From the NCBI GenBank assembly GCA_003242685.1, contig QGVD01000030.1, forward strand, positions 1 through 39,197: 39,197 nucleotides of DNA. The letters run 5' to 3'. This DNA comes from Pseudomonadota bacterium (GTDB lineage: Bacteria > Pseudomonadota > Gammaproteobacteria > Steroidobacterales > Steroidobacteraceae). Positions 16,227-23,095 of this stretch are shown piece after piece (position 1 is the stretch's first letter; every line of letters starts with the position of its first letter). A program made the translations under genes and the position numbers. Under the pieces are notes generated by a model. The model was not told where the DNA came from. It ran no database searches and saw only the letters and a list, made by a program, of their open reading frames with translations.

Positions 16227-16262
16227 AAAACAACAATAACAATCGCCTCGACAACAACAATA
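16227..16262 (+). other. AAC/AAT-repeat leader before exported protein gene
   Basis: Two runs made only of A, C and T, AAAACAACAATAACAAT and ACAACAACAATA, flank TCGCCTCG directly before the ATG at 16263. In this GC-rich window such A-rich triplet repeats are unique. No Shine-Dalgarno sequence is present near the start codon, so the unstructured A/C-rich leader may itself promote ribosome binding. Confidence 0.5.
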
Positions 16263-16880
16263 ATGAAGAATCCAGCTCCCGTTCTCGCATCGTTCCTCGC
16301 CTTCGTTCTGACTTCCGGCACCGCCCCGAGCGCACAGGCGCGCGAGGGCACGCTCGAGCTCCCCGAATACATCGGCGATCTCGAGTTCGACGGAGAATAT
16401 GTCTTCAAGGATCCTCGGCTCGGCCGGTCCTATCTCTACGGCGCGCCGTGGCTGTCGCTCGTGATCTACGTGTACGACGACGGGGTGGAGCACATTCCGG
16501 ACGGCGCGAACTCGGACGTGGTGAACGCGCAGTTCGAGCGCGCGATCCGCGAGATCCGCTCCCAGCCGGTGTACGAGAACGTCGAGCTGCTGTCCGAGGG
16601 CAGCGTGCAGCTCGGCTCGGGCAGCAGCGCGCTCGATGCGCGCGAGGCCGTCTTCACGCTTCGGACCGAAGGCGGGGAGGCGAAGTCCTATCTCTGGATC
16701 ACCGGTTACGGCGGGCTCATCTACAAGGTCCGCTTCACCGCGAGCCACATCCGCGAGCAGGACGGGCGCATCAATCGCGGTGAGATCCTCGAGGCCGTCG
16801 GCGAGAGCATCCGCCGCGCGCACGAGGCGCGGCCGATCCGCCAGGCGAGCAACCTGACGGATTCGCCGGTCGGGAGCTGA
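16263..16880 (+). CDS. exported hypothetical protein
   Basis: 205 aa, family not recognised. A clear Sec signal peptide: KNP, hydrophobic stretch (about 6-18), cleavage expected after AQA near residue 26. The mature part is a mixed alpha/beta domain with FKDPRLGRSYLYG (near 49), VIYVYDDGVEHI (near 67) and YLWITGYGGLIYKVRFTASH (near 143), with no cysteines, so it is probably periplasmic and without disulfides or lipid anchor. The pattern (short exported protein with a strand-rich core and final helix) resembles many uncharacterised proteins of gammaproteobacteria. The start is set by the signal peptide; the A/C-rich leader in front is unusual. It lies downstream of DUF2231 on the same strand, 74 bp apart. 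No function can be assigned. Confidence 0.75.
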   Translation: MKNPAPVLASFLAFVLTSGTAPSAQAREGTLELPEYIGDLEFDGEYVFKDPRLGRSYLYGAPWLSLVIYVYDDGVEHIPDGANSDVVNAQFERAIREIRSQPVYENVELLSEGSVQLGSGSSALDAREAVFTLRTEGGEAKSYLWITGYGGLIYKVRFTASHIREQDGRINRGEILEAVGESIRRAHEARPIRQASNLTDSPVGS

Positions 16881-16901
16881 TCCGCTCGCGACGCGCCTGC
16901 G

Positions 16902-16958
16902 CGCGGCACGCGTGCCGCGGCGCTACACTGTGCTCACCCTTTCCTCGAGCGTGAGCAC
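16902..16958 (+). promoter_or_regulatory. palindrome, -10 hexamer and dyad upstream of FAH operon
   Basis: Three elements lie in a row before the ATG at 16967: an 18-bp perfect palindrome CGCGGCACGCGTGCCGCG (16902-16919), TACACT (16924-16929) as a likely -10, and an inverted repeat GTGCTCAC/GTGAGCAC (16930-16937 and 16951-16958). The dyads would bracket the transcription start, as for repressor operators. The palindrome could alternatively end transcription of the upstream gene, though no T-tract follows. Confidence 0.45.
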
Positions 16959-16966
16959 GTCGAACC

Positions 16967-17671
16967 ATGTCCGAAACGAGCTACGTCTTCCCTCCGCCGT
17001 CCGTTCCTGCGGCATCCGTGCGTGGAGGCGGCAGATACCCGGTGCGGCGCATCTTCTGCGTCGGCCGCAACTACCTCGAGCACGCGCGCGAGATGGATCT
17101 GGGCGCGGATGTCCGGGAGCCGCCCTTCTACTTCACCAAGTTCGCGGTCGCGCTCACGCCTTCCGGCTCGCGCATCGCCTATCCGCCGGGCACCGAGAAC
17201 TTCCACTACGAGATGGAGCTCGTCGTGGCGCTCGGCGCGCCCGCGTTCGAGGTGGCGCCCGGCGATGCGCTCGCGTGCGTGTACGGTTACGCCTGCGGGC
17301 TCGACATGACGCGGCGCGACCTGCAGGCGAAGGCACGCGAGAAGAGCCGTCCCTGGGATCTCAGCAAGTCCTTCGAGCAGAGTGCCGTGCTCTCCGAGAT
17401 CGTTCCGGCATCGCTGATCGGTCACCCGGCGCGCGGGACGATCACGCTCGCCGTGAACGGCACGGTGCGGCAGCGCGCGGACATCGCCGACATGATCTGG
17501 TCCGTGCCGGAGATCGTCGCGAATCTCTCGCGCTTCTATCACCTCGGGCCCGGCGACCTCATCTACACGGGCACGCCGGCCGGCGTCGGCGCGGTACGCC
17601 CGGGTGACCGGCTGGAAGGTTCCATCGAAGGCGTCGGCACCATCGAGGCGGTCATCGTCGAGCCGCAGTGA
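16967..17671 (+). CDS. fumarylacetoacetate hydrolase family protein (fumarylpyruvate hydrolase-like)
   Basis: 234 aa. FAH-fold hydrolase that splits a C-C bond in a 2,4-dioxo acid; the best guess is fumarylpyruvate or fumarylacetoacetate. Seen: CVGRNYLEHAREM (near residue 24), FTKFAVAL (near 50), the metal ligands in HYEMELVVALG (near 80) and the aspartate in CGLDMTRRDLQ (near 112), then VNGTVRQ and LIYTGTPAGVGAVRPGD, typical of the family C-terminus. Length fits NagK-like single-domain enzymes, not the longer FahA. Downstream in the same operon are VOC, methyltransferase and MaiA-type isomerase genes, which supports ring-cleavage product metabolism, but no dioxygenase is in the window. Its TGA overlaps a GTG that could start the next gene. 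Confidence 0.88.
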   Translation: MSETSYVFPPPSVPAASVRGGGRYPVRRIFCVGRNYLEHAREMDLGADVREPPFYFTKFAVALTPSGSRIAYPPGTENFHYEMELVVALGAPAFEVAPGDALACVYGYACGLDMTRRDLQAKAREKSRPWDLSKSFEQSAVLSEIVPASLIGHPARGTITLAVNGTVRQRADIADMIWSVPEIVANLSRFYHLGPGDLIYTGTPAGVGAVRPGDRLEGSIEGVGTIEAVIVEPQ

Positions 17672-17673
17672 TC

Positions 17674-18093
17674 ATGACGGTCGAGCTGATCGCCTGCATC
17701 GACGTCGACGATCTCGACCGTGCGACGGACTTCTACTGCCGCGCGCTCGAGCTCGAGGTGAACCGTCGCTTCGGCGACGCGGTCGTCGAGCTCAAGGGTG
17801 CTTCGGCGACGATCCATCTGCTCGCGAAACCGGCGGGAAGCACACCCGCGGCCGGGACGGCGCAGCGGCGGGAATACACGCGTCACTGGACGCCCGTGCA
17901 CCTTGATTTCGTCGTGCCCGACGTCGATGCCGCGGTTGCGCGGGCACAGGCAGCCGGCGCGCACCTCGAAGGCGCAATCCGCGCGCATCGCTGGGGACGC
18001 ATCGCGCAGCTCGCAGATCCCTTCGGTCATGGTTTCTGTCTGATCCAGTTCCTGAACCGCGGCTACGACGAGATCGCGACGCCTGTCGATTGA
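17674..18093 (+). CDS. VOC family protein (glyoxalase/dioxygenase superfamily)
   Basis: 139 aa from the ATG at 17674; a GTG at 17668 overlapping the FAH stop is an equally possible start and would add two residues. It has two beta-alpha-beta-beta-beta units: IDVDDLDRATDFYCRALELEV near the start, and LDFVVPDVDAAVARAQAAGA from about residue 74. The late DPFGHGFCLIQF is the common C-terminal VOC motif. Candidate metal ligands (His76 in VHLDFV and a late acidic or polar residue) are incomplete, so it may not be a canonical glyoxalase. Position between FAH and MaiA suggests action on a related intermediate or its detoxification. The reaction is unknown. Confidence 0.82.
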   Translation: MTVELIACIDVDDLDRATDFYCRALELEVNRRFGDAVVELKGASATIHLLAKPAGSTPAAGTAQRREYTRHWTPVHLDFVVPDVDAAVARAQAAGAHLEGAIRAHRWGRIAQLADPFGHGFCLIQFLNRGYDEIATPVD

Positions 18094-18097
18094 TGCC

Positions 18098-18670
18098 ATG
18101 CAGTGGATTCTGACGCGCGCCTTCGGCCACCCCACGGGTCTGCTCGGCAGGCTCGGCGGGCGGATCATGGCGCGCGCGAACCGCAGGATCGCGGCGAGGG
18201 TCGTCGATCTGCTCGGTGCGAAAGCGGGCGAGCGTGTGCTCGAGATCGGCTTCGGACCTGGAGTGGCCCTGGAGCTTCTGGCGCGGTCCGTGCCGGATGT
18301 GACGATCGCCGGTATCGACCCCTCGCGCGAGATGATCGATCAGGCCAGCACACGCAACGCCGCCATGGTCCGCGGGGGGCGCATGGAGCTCAGGCAGGCC
18401 TCTGCCGAGCGGCTGCCTTTCACGGACGCCACGTTCGACCGGGCGTTCGCCATCAACTCGATGCAGCTCTGGTCCGACGTACAGGCGGGACTGCGCGAGA
18501 CGCGGCGCGTATTGAAACCGGGCGGGGTCCTCTTGCTCGGCTTCACACGCCATTCGGGTCAGCAGCGGGACGGGTTGCGCGAGCTGCTCGAGGCAGCCGG
18601 TTTCGTCGACGTGCGGCTCTCGAGCGGCCCGGAGGAGGCGGACTTCTGCGTTCGCGCGGTGAATCCATGA
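18098..18670 (+). CDS. class I SAM-dependent methyltransferase
   Basis: 190 aa, cytoplasmic. Motif I VLEIGFGPGVAL (near residue 47), the acidic end of strand 2 GIDPSREMI (near 71), motif II/III region ASAERLPFTDATFDRAFAIN (near 101) and RRVLKPGGVLLLGF (near 136) define a UbiE/Methyltransf_11-type small-molecule methyltransferase. It starts 4 bases after the VOC stop and its stop overlaps the MaiA start (ATGA), so it is part of the FAH operon. An O- or C-methyl transfer on a quinone, phenol or fatty substrate is possible; the sequence does not discriminate. A methyltransferase between a ring-fission hydrolase and isomerase is not part of textbook gentisate or homogentisate pathways. Confidence 0.87.
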   Translation: MQWILTRAFGHPTGLLGRLGGRIMARANRRIAARVVDLLGAKAGERVLEIGFGPGVALELLARSVPDVTIAGIDPSREMIDQASTRNAAMVRGGRMELRQASAERLPFTDATFDRAFAINSMQLWSDVQAGLRETRRVLKPGGVLLLGFTRHSGQQRDGLRELLEAAGFVDVRLSSGPEEADFCVRAVNP

Positions 18671-19446
18671 AGCTCTACACGTACTTCCGCAGCTCGGCGG
18701 CTTACAGGGTGCGCATCGCGCTCGAGCTCAAGGGTCTCGGGTACGAAGCCGTTCCCGTGCATCTGCTGCGCGACGGCGGCGAGCACCGCCGCGCGGATTA
18801 CCTTGCGCGCAATCCCCAGGGACTCGTCCCCGCGCTCGAGCACGGAGGCAACGTGCTCGCGCAGTCGCTCGCGATCATCGAGTATCTCGACGAGATCCAT
18901 CCCGAGCCGCCGCTCCTTCCCGCCGAGCCTCTCGCCCGCGCGCAGGCGAGATCCATGGCGCTCGCGATCGCGTGCGACGTGCATCCGCTCAACAATCTGC
19001 GTGTGCTCAATTACCTGCGCGAACGCTTCGGCGCCGGCGACGAGGCCGTCCGCGCGTGGATCCGGCACTGGATCGAGACAGGGTTCAGGGCGCTCGAAGA
19101 GCAGGCGCGACGCTTCTCGGGAGACGGGCAGCACCTCTTCGGTTCCGCCGTCACGCTCGCCGACGTGTGCCTCGTGCCGCAGATGTACAACGCGCGGCGC
19201 TTCGGCTGCGATCTCTCGCCTTACCCCACGCTCTGCGCCGTGACCGCGCACCTCGAGAGCCTGCCCGCATTCGCACGGGCAGCACCCGAGGCACAGCCGG
19301 ACGCGCACCAGGGCGCAGTCAGCTCGAACTGCGCTTGCCCACGTAGCGACGGGAGCCCTCGCGCGTGCCCGTCGCGAGCCGCATCTCCTCGCCGTTCACC
19401 TTGCCCTGCACCGTCAGGAGCTGTCCGCCGGCATCCGCGAAAGTGA
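18667..19446 (+). CDS. maiA: zeta-class GST / maleylacetoacetate (maleylpyruvate) isomerase, run-on C-terminus
   Basis: 259 aa as read. Glutathione-dependent cis-trans isomerase of maleylacetoacetate or maleylpyruvate. Zeta-class signature YFRSSAAYRVRIALELKGL (residues 5-23), NPQGLVPALEHGG near 55, ESLAI-like QSLAIIEYLDE near 68, and the C-terminal helical domain with VTLADVCLVPQMYNARRF near 163. Family members end just after the PEAQPDA segment (here about residue 213), but this frame has no stop there and continues for about 45 unconserved residues to 19446, running 128 bp antisense into the convergent gene. The normal stop has probably been lost. Together with FAH it forms the usual isomerase-hydrolase pair of gentisate or homogentisate breakdown. 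Confidence 0.85.
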   Translation: MKLYTYFRSSAAYRVRIALELKGLGYEAVPVHLLRDGGEHRRADYLARNPQGLVPALEHGGNVLAQSLAIIEYLDEIHPEPPLLPAEPLARAQARSMALAIACDVHPLNNLRVLNYLRERFGAGDEAVRAWIRHWIETGFRALEEQARRFSGDGQHLFGSAVTLADVCLVPQMYNARRFGCDLSPYPTLCAVTAHLESLPAFARAAPEAQPDAHQGAVSSNCACPRSDGSPRACPSRAASPRRSPCPAPSGAVRRHPRK

Positions 19447-20182
19447 GACGGATGTCCTCCCCGCGCAGCGCGGCATCGGTGAGCGGCTGACGTCTGCCGT
19501 TCATCGTGACGCTGCCCGAGATCTTCTGGTACTTCTGCTCGAGCTCGAGCGTGAATGCGTCGCGGCCGTCCGCGTCCGTGAAGACCCACTGGCCCTGCAC
19601 CTTCGCCGGGACGATCCACAGATACGCTTCGCCGTAATTCACGCGCGATTCGTCGTCCGGCTCCCAGTCGCCCATCAGGAACGAATGCGAGACGACGCGC
19701 GTGCCGGGCCGCATCTCGAGGATCTTCGGTCTCAGCCTGATGTTGAGGTCCGGCAGCAGGTAGAGCGTGAGGACCGTCGCCCTGCTGAAGTCCTCCTCGA
19801 AGATGTCGCCGTGGATGATCCTGACCTTGTCCGCGACGCCCTCGGCCTCCGCGTAGCACTGCGCGAGCCGCACCATGTCAGGGTTGTACTCGATGCCGAC
19901 GGCCGTGGCGCCGAACTGCTTCGCCGCCGCAATAGGAATCTTGCCGTCGCCTGCACCAAGATCGATCACGAGGTCGCTGGAGGTGGTCTGGGCCATCTCC
20001 AGCATGCGGGTGACGAGATCGTCGTCGGTCGGAACCCAGATGACGTCCTTGCCTTCCTGGCCGACGGCGGGCTGGTACAGTCGCTCGCATTCCTGGCGGT
20101 CGCGGGCGAACGCGGCGCCATGTGCGATTGTCAGACAGATACCGTACAGGAGTGCGACACAGGCGGATCGATGCAGTCGCAT
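19319..20182 (-). CDS. exported class I methyltransferase-like protein
   Basis: 287 aa from the ATG at 20182 with AGAGG upstream. A Sec signal peptide (hydrophobic about 8-22, cleavage after AFA near 26) precedes a SAM-dependent methyltransferase fold: motif I DLGAGDGKIPIA (about 74-85), GIEYNPDMVRLA (strand 2), HGDIFEEDF and the family-typical TLYLLPDLNIRLRP and PGTRVVSHSF. The fold resembles the ATPSC-KMT/FAM173-like lysine methyltransferase group. Residues about 190-287 form a strand-rich extra domain. Such exported relatives exist in bacteria; how they would get SAM in the periplasm is unexplained, and SAM-binding residues are retained. The gene's 3' end is overlapped by the extended MaiA frame. 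Confidence 0.82.
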   Translation of the reverse strand: MRLHRSACVALLYGICLTIAHGAAFARDRQECERLYQPAVGQEGKDVIWVPTDDDLVTRMLEMAQTTSSDLVIDLGAGDGKIPIAAAKQFGATAVGIEYNPDMVRLAQCYAEAEGVADKVRIIHGDIFEEDFSRATVLTLYLLPDLNIRLRPKILEMRPGTRVVSHSFLMGDWEPDDESRVNYGEAYLWIVPAKVQGQWVFTDADGRDAFTLELEQKYQKISGSVTMNGRRQPLTDAALRGEDIRLTFADAGGQLLTVQGKVNGEEMRLATGTREGSRRYVGKRSSS

Positions 20183-20346
20183 GGTGCGGGTATCCTCTTG
20201 CACGTGACTCCGGACGGATTATCACACAGGGGCTCGCGTGCCGCGCGCGCCGCCGCTCAGCGCCGGGCAAGCAACTTGCTCCGGGGCCCGCGGAGTGCGC
20301 CGTGCGCGGTGCGGCACGCACAGGCGAAGTCGCGGAAGGACGACTG

Positions 20347-20709
20347 ATGAACTCTTCGATGGCACACTCGCGGAACGGCGGCCTCGCGAACTCGTTCGTG
20401 CGGCACCTCTGGCCGTTCGGACTCTTCAAGGATGCGAGCCGCGGCACGCGGCTCGAGCGCGCAGCGGCCTACCGGCACAACCGCCGCATGCGCACACAGC
20501 TGCCGGTCTATCTGAAGAAGTGGCTCCTGAGCTGCTCCATTGCGCTGCTCTTCACGGCGCGTTTCGGCGAGCTCGCCGCCGGAGTCGACTCGACGGTCAA
20601 CGCCTTTCTGCTGATCGCGGCGAGCTTCGGTGTCGTCTTCACGCTCGGCGTGTGCGTCATGTTCGTGCTGACGTACGCCTATCTGTATCTGACCTACAAC
20701 GATCACTGA
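20347..20709 (+). CDS. small hypothetical membrane protein
   Basis: 120 aa; ATG at 20347 with GGAAGG about 8 bases upstream. The first 50 residues are polar and basic (LKDAS..RLERAAAYRHNRRMR region) and are followed by two transmembrane segments, about 55-75 and 83-112. Charge balance puts the N-terminus in the cytoplasm. The end, TYAYLYLTYNDH, is tyrosine-rich. It does not match a family I can name; similar short proteins that are conserved within Steroidobacteraceae-like genomes are possible. It lies divergent from the exported methyltransferase (165 bp apart) and converges with the cupin gene (54 bp apart); neither gap shows a clear promoter or terminator. Confidence 0.65.
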   Translation: MNSSMAHSRNGGLANSFVRHLWPFGLFKDASRGTRLERAAAYRHNRRMRTQLPVYLKKWLLSCSIALLFTARFGELAAGVDSTVNAFLLIAASFGVVFTLGVCVMFVLTYAYLYLTYNDH

Positions 20710-20763
20710 AGGGTCGTACGCAGCCTGGCCGGCGGAGGAAGCGACGGCTGGCGGCGGCACACG

Positions 20764-21267
20764 TCATTCGACGGGAATCGCGACCGCGAAGTGCTCCTCG
20801 CTGCCGACGACGCGCGTCAGGTGCCCCTTGCCGTGCCTGTCGTCCATCAGGATCACGCTGCCGGGTCCGAAGCGGCGCACCGTGCCGTCCGAAACCGTCA
20901 CTTCCGACGTGCCGCGCAGAACGAAGAGGAACTGCCGCCGCGGCGCGGTGTGCCAGTCCTCCGTCGCACCCGCAGGCAGCCGGAGAATCGTCGCGCCCTT
21001 TGCGCCTTCGAGCACGTGAAGTGAAAGGGCTTCCGGCGCGCCGGGAACGTGAGAGAACGTCATGCGTCCCGTGTCGAAGTGCGATTCGCCCTGCGTGTCG
21101 GCATAGATTCTTTCGTATACGAGCTCCGCGGTGCCGCCGTGTGTCGCGGAGTCATGCGGCGAGTCCGGCGTTCCTCGCGATCCGCTTTCTGCACCACGCA
21201 GCAGAGTGATCGCACCCAGTGACAGCAGAGCGCCCGCGATACCCGCACCGATCAGTTTTCCGCGCAT
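20764..21267 (-). CDS. membrane-anchored or exported cupin-domain protein
   Basis: 167 aa from the ATG at 21267, chosen because a signal/anchor helix begins there (KLIGAGIAGALLSLGAITLL, residues 4-23); an in-frame start at 21330 would add an Arg-rich stretch. After a polar linker (about 26-45) comes a cupin barrel: LRLPAGATEDWHTAPRRQFLFVLRGTSEV (parts of motif 1, with His near 109) and FGPGSVILMDDRHGKGH (motif 2, with His near 147). Metal ligands are only partly present, so binding of a sugar, acid or metal is possible but enzymatic action uncertain. No cleavage site is clear, so it may remain as an inner-membrane anchor with the barrel in the periplasm. Divergent from the serine hydrolase gene. 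Confidence 0.75.
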   Translation of the reverse strand: MRGKLIGAGIAGALLSLGAITLLRGAESGSRGTPDSPHDSATHGGTAELVYERIYADTQGESHFDTGRMTFSHVPGAPEALSLHVLEGAKGATILRLPAGATEDWHTAPRRQFLFVLRGTSEVTVSDGTVRRFGPGSVILMDDRHGKGHLTRVVGSEEHFAVAIPVE

Positions 21268-21341
21268 CCGTGTAGTCCCCCGACTCGACGTTTCTCGACG
21301 CCTGAACGCGCCGGCGAGCAGCGCACGCACCGCGCGATGCC

Positions 21342-21353
21342 GTACCCGGGTAC
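21342..21353. repeat. 12-bp perfect palindrome in cupin/serine hydrolase gap
   Basis: GTACCCGGGTAC is perfectly self-complementary and sits in the 179-bp divergent gap, 75 bp from the cupin start and 94 bp from the hydrolase start. It could be a shared operator. No promoter hexamers are clear nearby. Confidence 0.3.
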
Positions 21354-21446
21354 ACCGCTTGCTACCGTCAGGCCGAAGCCGACGCTCGGCTCAGAGACTT
21401 CAGGGATTCCATCGACCTCGACGGGATGGCTTTGGGAGGTTCTACC

Positions 21447-23075
21447 GTGGTCCGACGATCCACTCGCGCGCTTGCGATTCCCGCGCTCCTCATTCTGGCT
21501 GCAGCGCCGCTCTCGGGCCAGAGCCAGGAGCGCATCTATCCCACCGGCTCCGACCGCAGCGGATGGCAGACGGTGGACGATCCCGGCGCGCTCGGCATCG
21601 ACACGGCGCTGCTCGATCAGGCACGGGACTACGCGATGAACGGAGGCACGCCCGCCGGGCTCGTCATCTGGCGCGGGCAGCTCTTGTACTCCTGGGGCGA
21701 TGCCAATCTCGATCTGCTGCACGACGTGAAATCCGTGACCAAGGCCGTCGGGTCGGCGGCGCTCGGATTTGCGCTGCAGGAGGGTCGCCTCACGCTCGCC
21801 GACAGGGCGCAGGACCACCTGCCGTCGTTCGGGACGACACCGGCGAGCAACGATCCGGCGTGGCTCGCGAGCGTCACCATCGAGCACCTTGCGACACAAT
21901 CGGCCGGTTTCGAGAAGTCGGACGGACTGCGGACGGATCCCCAGAGGTGTCAGCTCCTGACACAGCCCGGAACGCAGTGGGCCTACTCCGACTGCGGCAT
22001 CAACTGGCTCGCCGACATCCTCACCACGAGTTTCAATCAGGATCTGTTCGCGCTGCTCAACGAGCGGTTATTTCGGACGCTCGGCATCGATGTGCCGAAT
22101 CCGCTCGATGCGGCTCCGCAGCCGGGTACGGATCTCACGTGGCGCCGGAACATCTACCGTGATCAGACGCTGAACGAGGTCGAGCGCCGCGAGCTGGCTT
22201 CGGGCATTCAGGCGACGGTCGATGCGCTCGCTCGCATCGGGCTGCTCTTCGCGCGCGACGGCGTGTGGTCGACCGGGCGAATTCTTCCGGAAGGTTTCCT
22301 GAGCCAGATCAGTCAGCCTGCGTCGAGCATCGCGGACCTTTCCGTCGACAATCCCACCGACTATCCGGATGCAAACAGGCATTACGGGATCATGTGGTGG
22401 AACAACGGCGACGGTGCGCTGCAGAGCGTTCCCACCGATGCGATCTGGGGGTGGGGCGAGGGCGATCATCTGCTCGTCGTCATTCCGAGTCTCGATCTCG
22501 TCATCGTGCGTACCGGTCTGCGCTGGGACACGACCTGCGCGGGCTTCTGCGCCCGGTACGCAGCGCTCGAACCGTTCATCGCACCGATCGTAGCCGCGGT
22601 GCCCGGCAACACGGCGCCGCAGGTGGATGCCGGACCGGATCAGTCCGTGCAGCTGCCCAACGGTGCAACGTTGACGGGCAGCGCGACGGACGACGGTCTG
22701 CCCGCGAACGGCACGCTGACCTACACCTGGACGCTCGAGAGCGGCTCGGGCGCGACGATCGCTTCGCCGAGCTCGCCCTCAACGACCGTGACCTTCCAGT
22801 CGGCCGGCACCTACGTCTTCAGACTGACAGTGAGCGACGGAGTGCTCAGCGCGTCGGATGACGTGCAGGTCACCGTGACGGAAGCGCCGGCGCCGCCCCC
22901 GGGCGGTGGTGGAGGTGGCAGCGGCGGCGGTGGCGGCAGTGGTGGCGGCACCGGCGGCAGCAGCGGTGGAGGTGGCGGCGGTGCCCTCGACTGGTGGCTG
23001 CTTGCCGCAATGCTCCTGGCGGGCGCCCATGTGCTCCACGCACGGCGACTGGTGCCGCTGCGCGCGTCGCGCTGA
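21447..23075 (+). CDS. secreted serine hydrolase (beta-lactamase family) with PKD domain and GlyGly-CTERM-like tail
   Basis: 542 aa; GTG at 21447 is preferred because GGGAGG lies 8 bases upstream and it directly precedes the signal peptide (residues about 8-23). The first domain (about 40-380) is a class C beta-lactamase/penicillin-binding-like serine hydrolase: nucleophile motif SVTK (96-99), then YSD (180-182) in place of the usual YxN, and VRTG near 355 in the place of the KTG box. A PKD/Ig-like domain (about 390-480) follows, then a Gly/Ser linker of about 30 residues (22901-22983), a hydrophobic helix (about 515-533) and an Arg-containing end. This tail resembles GlyGly-CTERM sorting signals processed by rhombosortase. 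The substrate (ester, amide or peptide) is unknown. Confidence 0.82.
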   Translation: MVRRSTRALAIPALLILAAAPLSGQSQERIYPTGSDRSGWQTVDDPGALGIDTALLDQARDYAMNGGTPAGLVIWRGQLLYSWGDANLDLLHDVKSVTKAVGSAALGFALQEGRLTLADRAQDHLPSFGTTPASNDPAWLASVTIEHLATQSAGFEKSDGLRTDPQRCQLLTQPGTQWAYSDCGINWLADILTTSFNQDLFALLNERLFRTLGIDVPNPLDAAPQPGTDLTWRRNIYRDQTLNEVERRELASGIQATVDALARIGLLFARDGVWSTGRILPEGFLSQISQPASSIADLSVDNPTDYPDANRHYGIMWWNNGDGALQSVPTDAIWGWGEGDHLLVVIPSLDLVIVRTGLRWDTTCAGFCARYAALEPFIAPIVAAVPGNTAPQVDAGPDQSVQLPNGATLTGSATDDGLPANGTLTYTWTLESGSGATIASPSSPSTTVTFQSAGTYVFRLTVSDGVLSASDDVQVTVTEAPAPPPGGGGGGSGGGGGSGGGTGGSSGGGGGGALDWWLLAAMLLAGAHVLHARRLVPLRASR

Positions 23076-23095
23076 TCCGAAGCCGGGAAAGGGTG

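Noticed and set aside
16211..16783. frame with poly-Asn stretches from the AAC repeats
   Set aside because: The Asn runs come only from the leader repeats; the rest is Arg-rich shadow of the exported protein, which has a proper signal peptide in its own frame.
22901..22983. GGT/GGC-rich tract as tandem repeat or mobile element trace
   Set aside because: It is in frame and encodes the Gly/Ser linker of the serine hydrolase.
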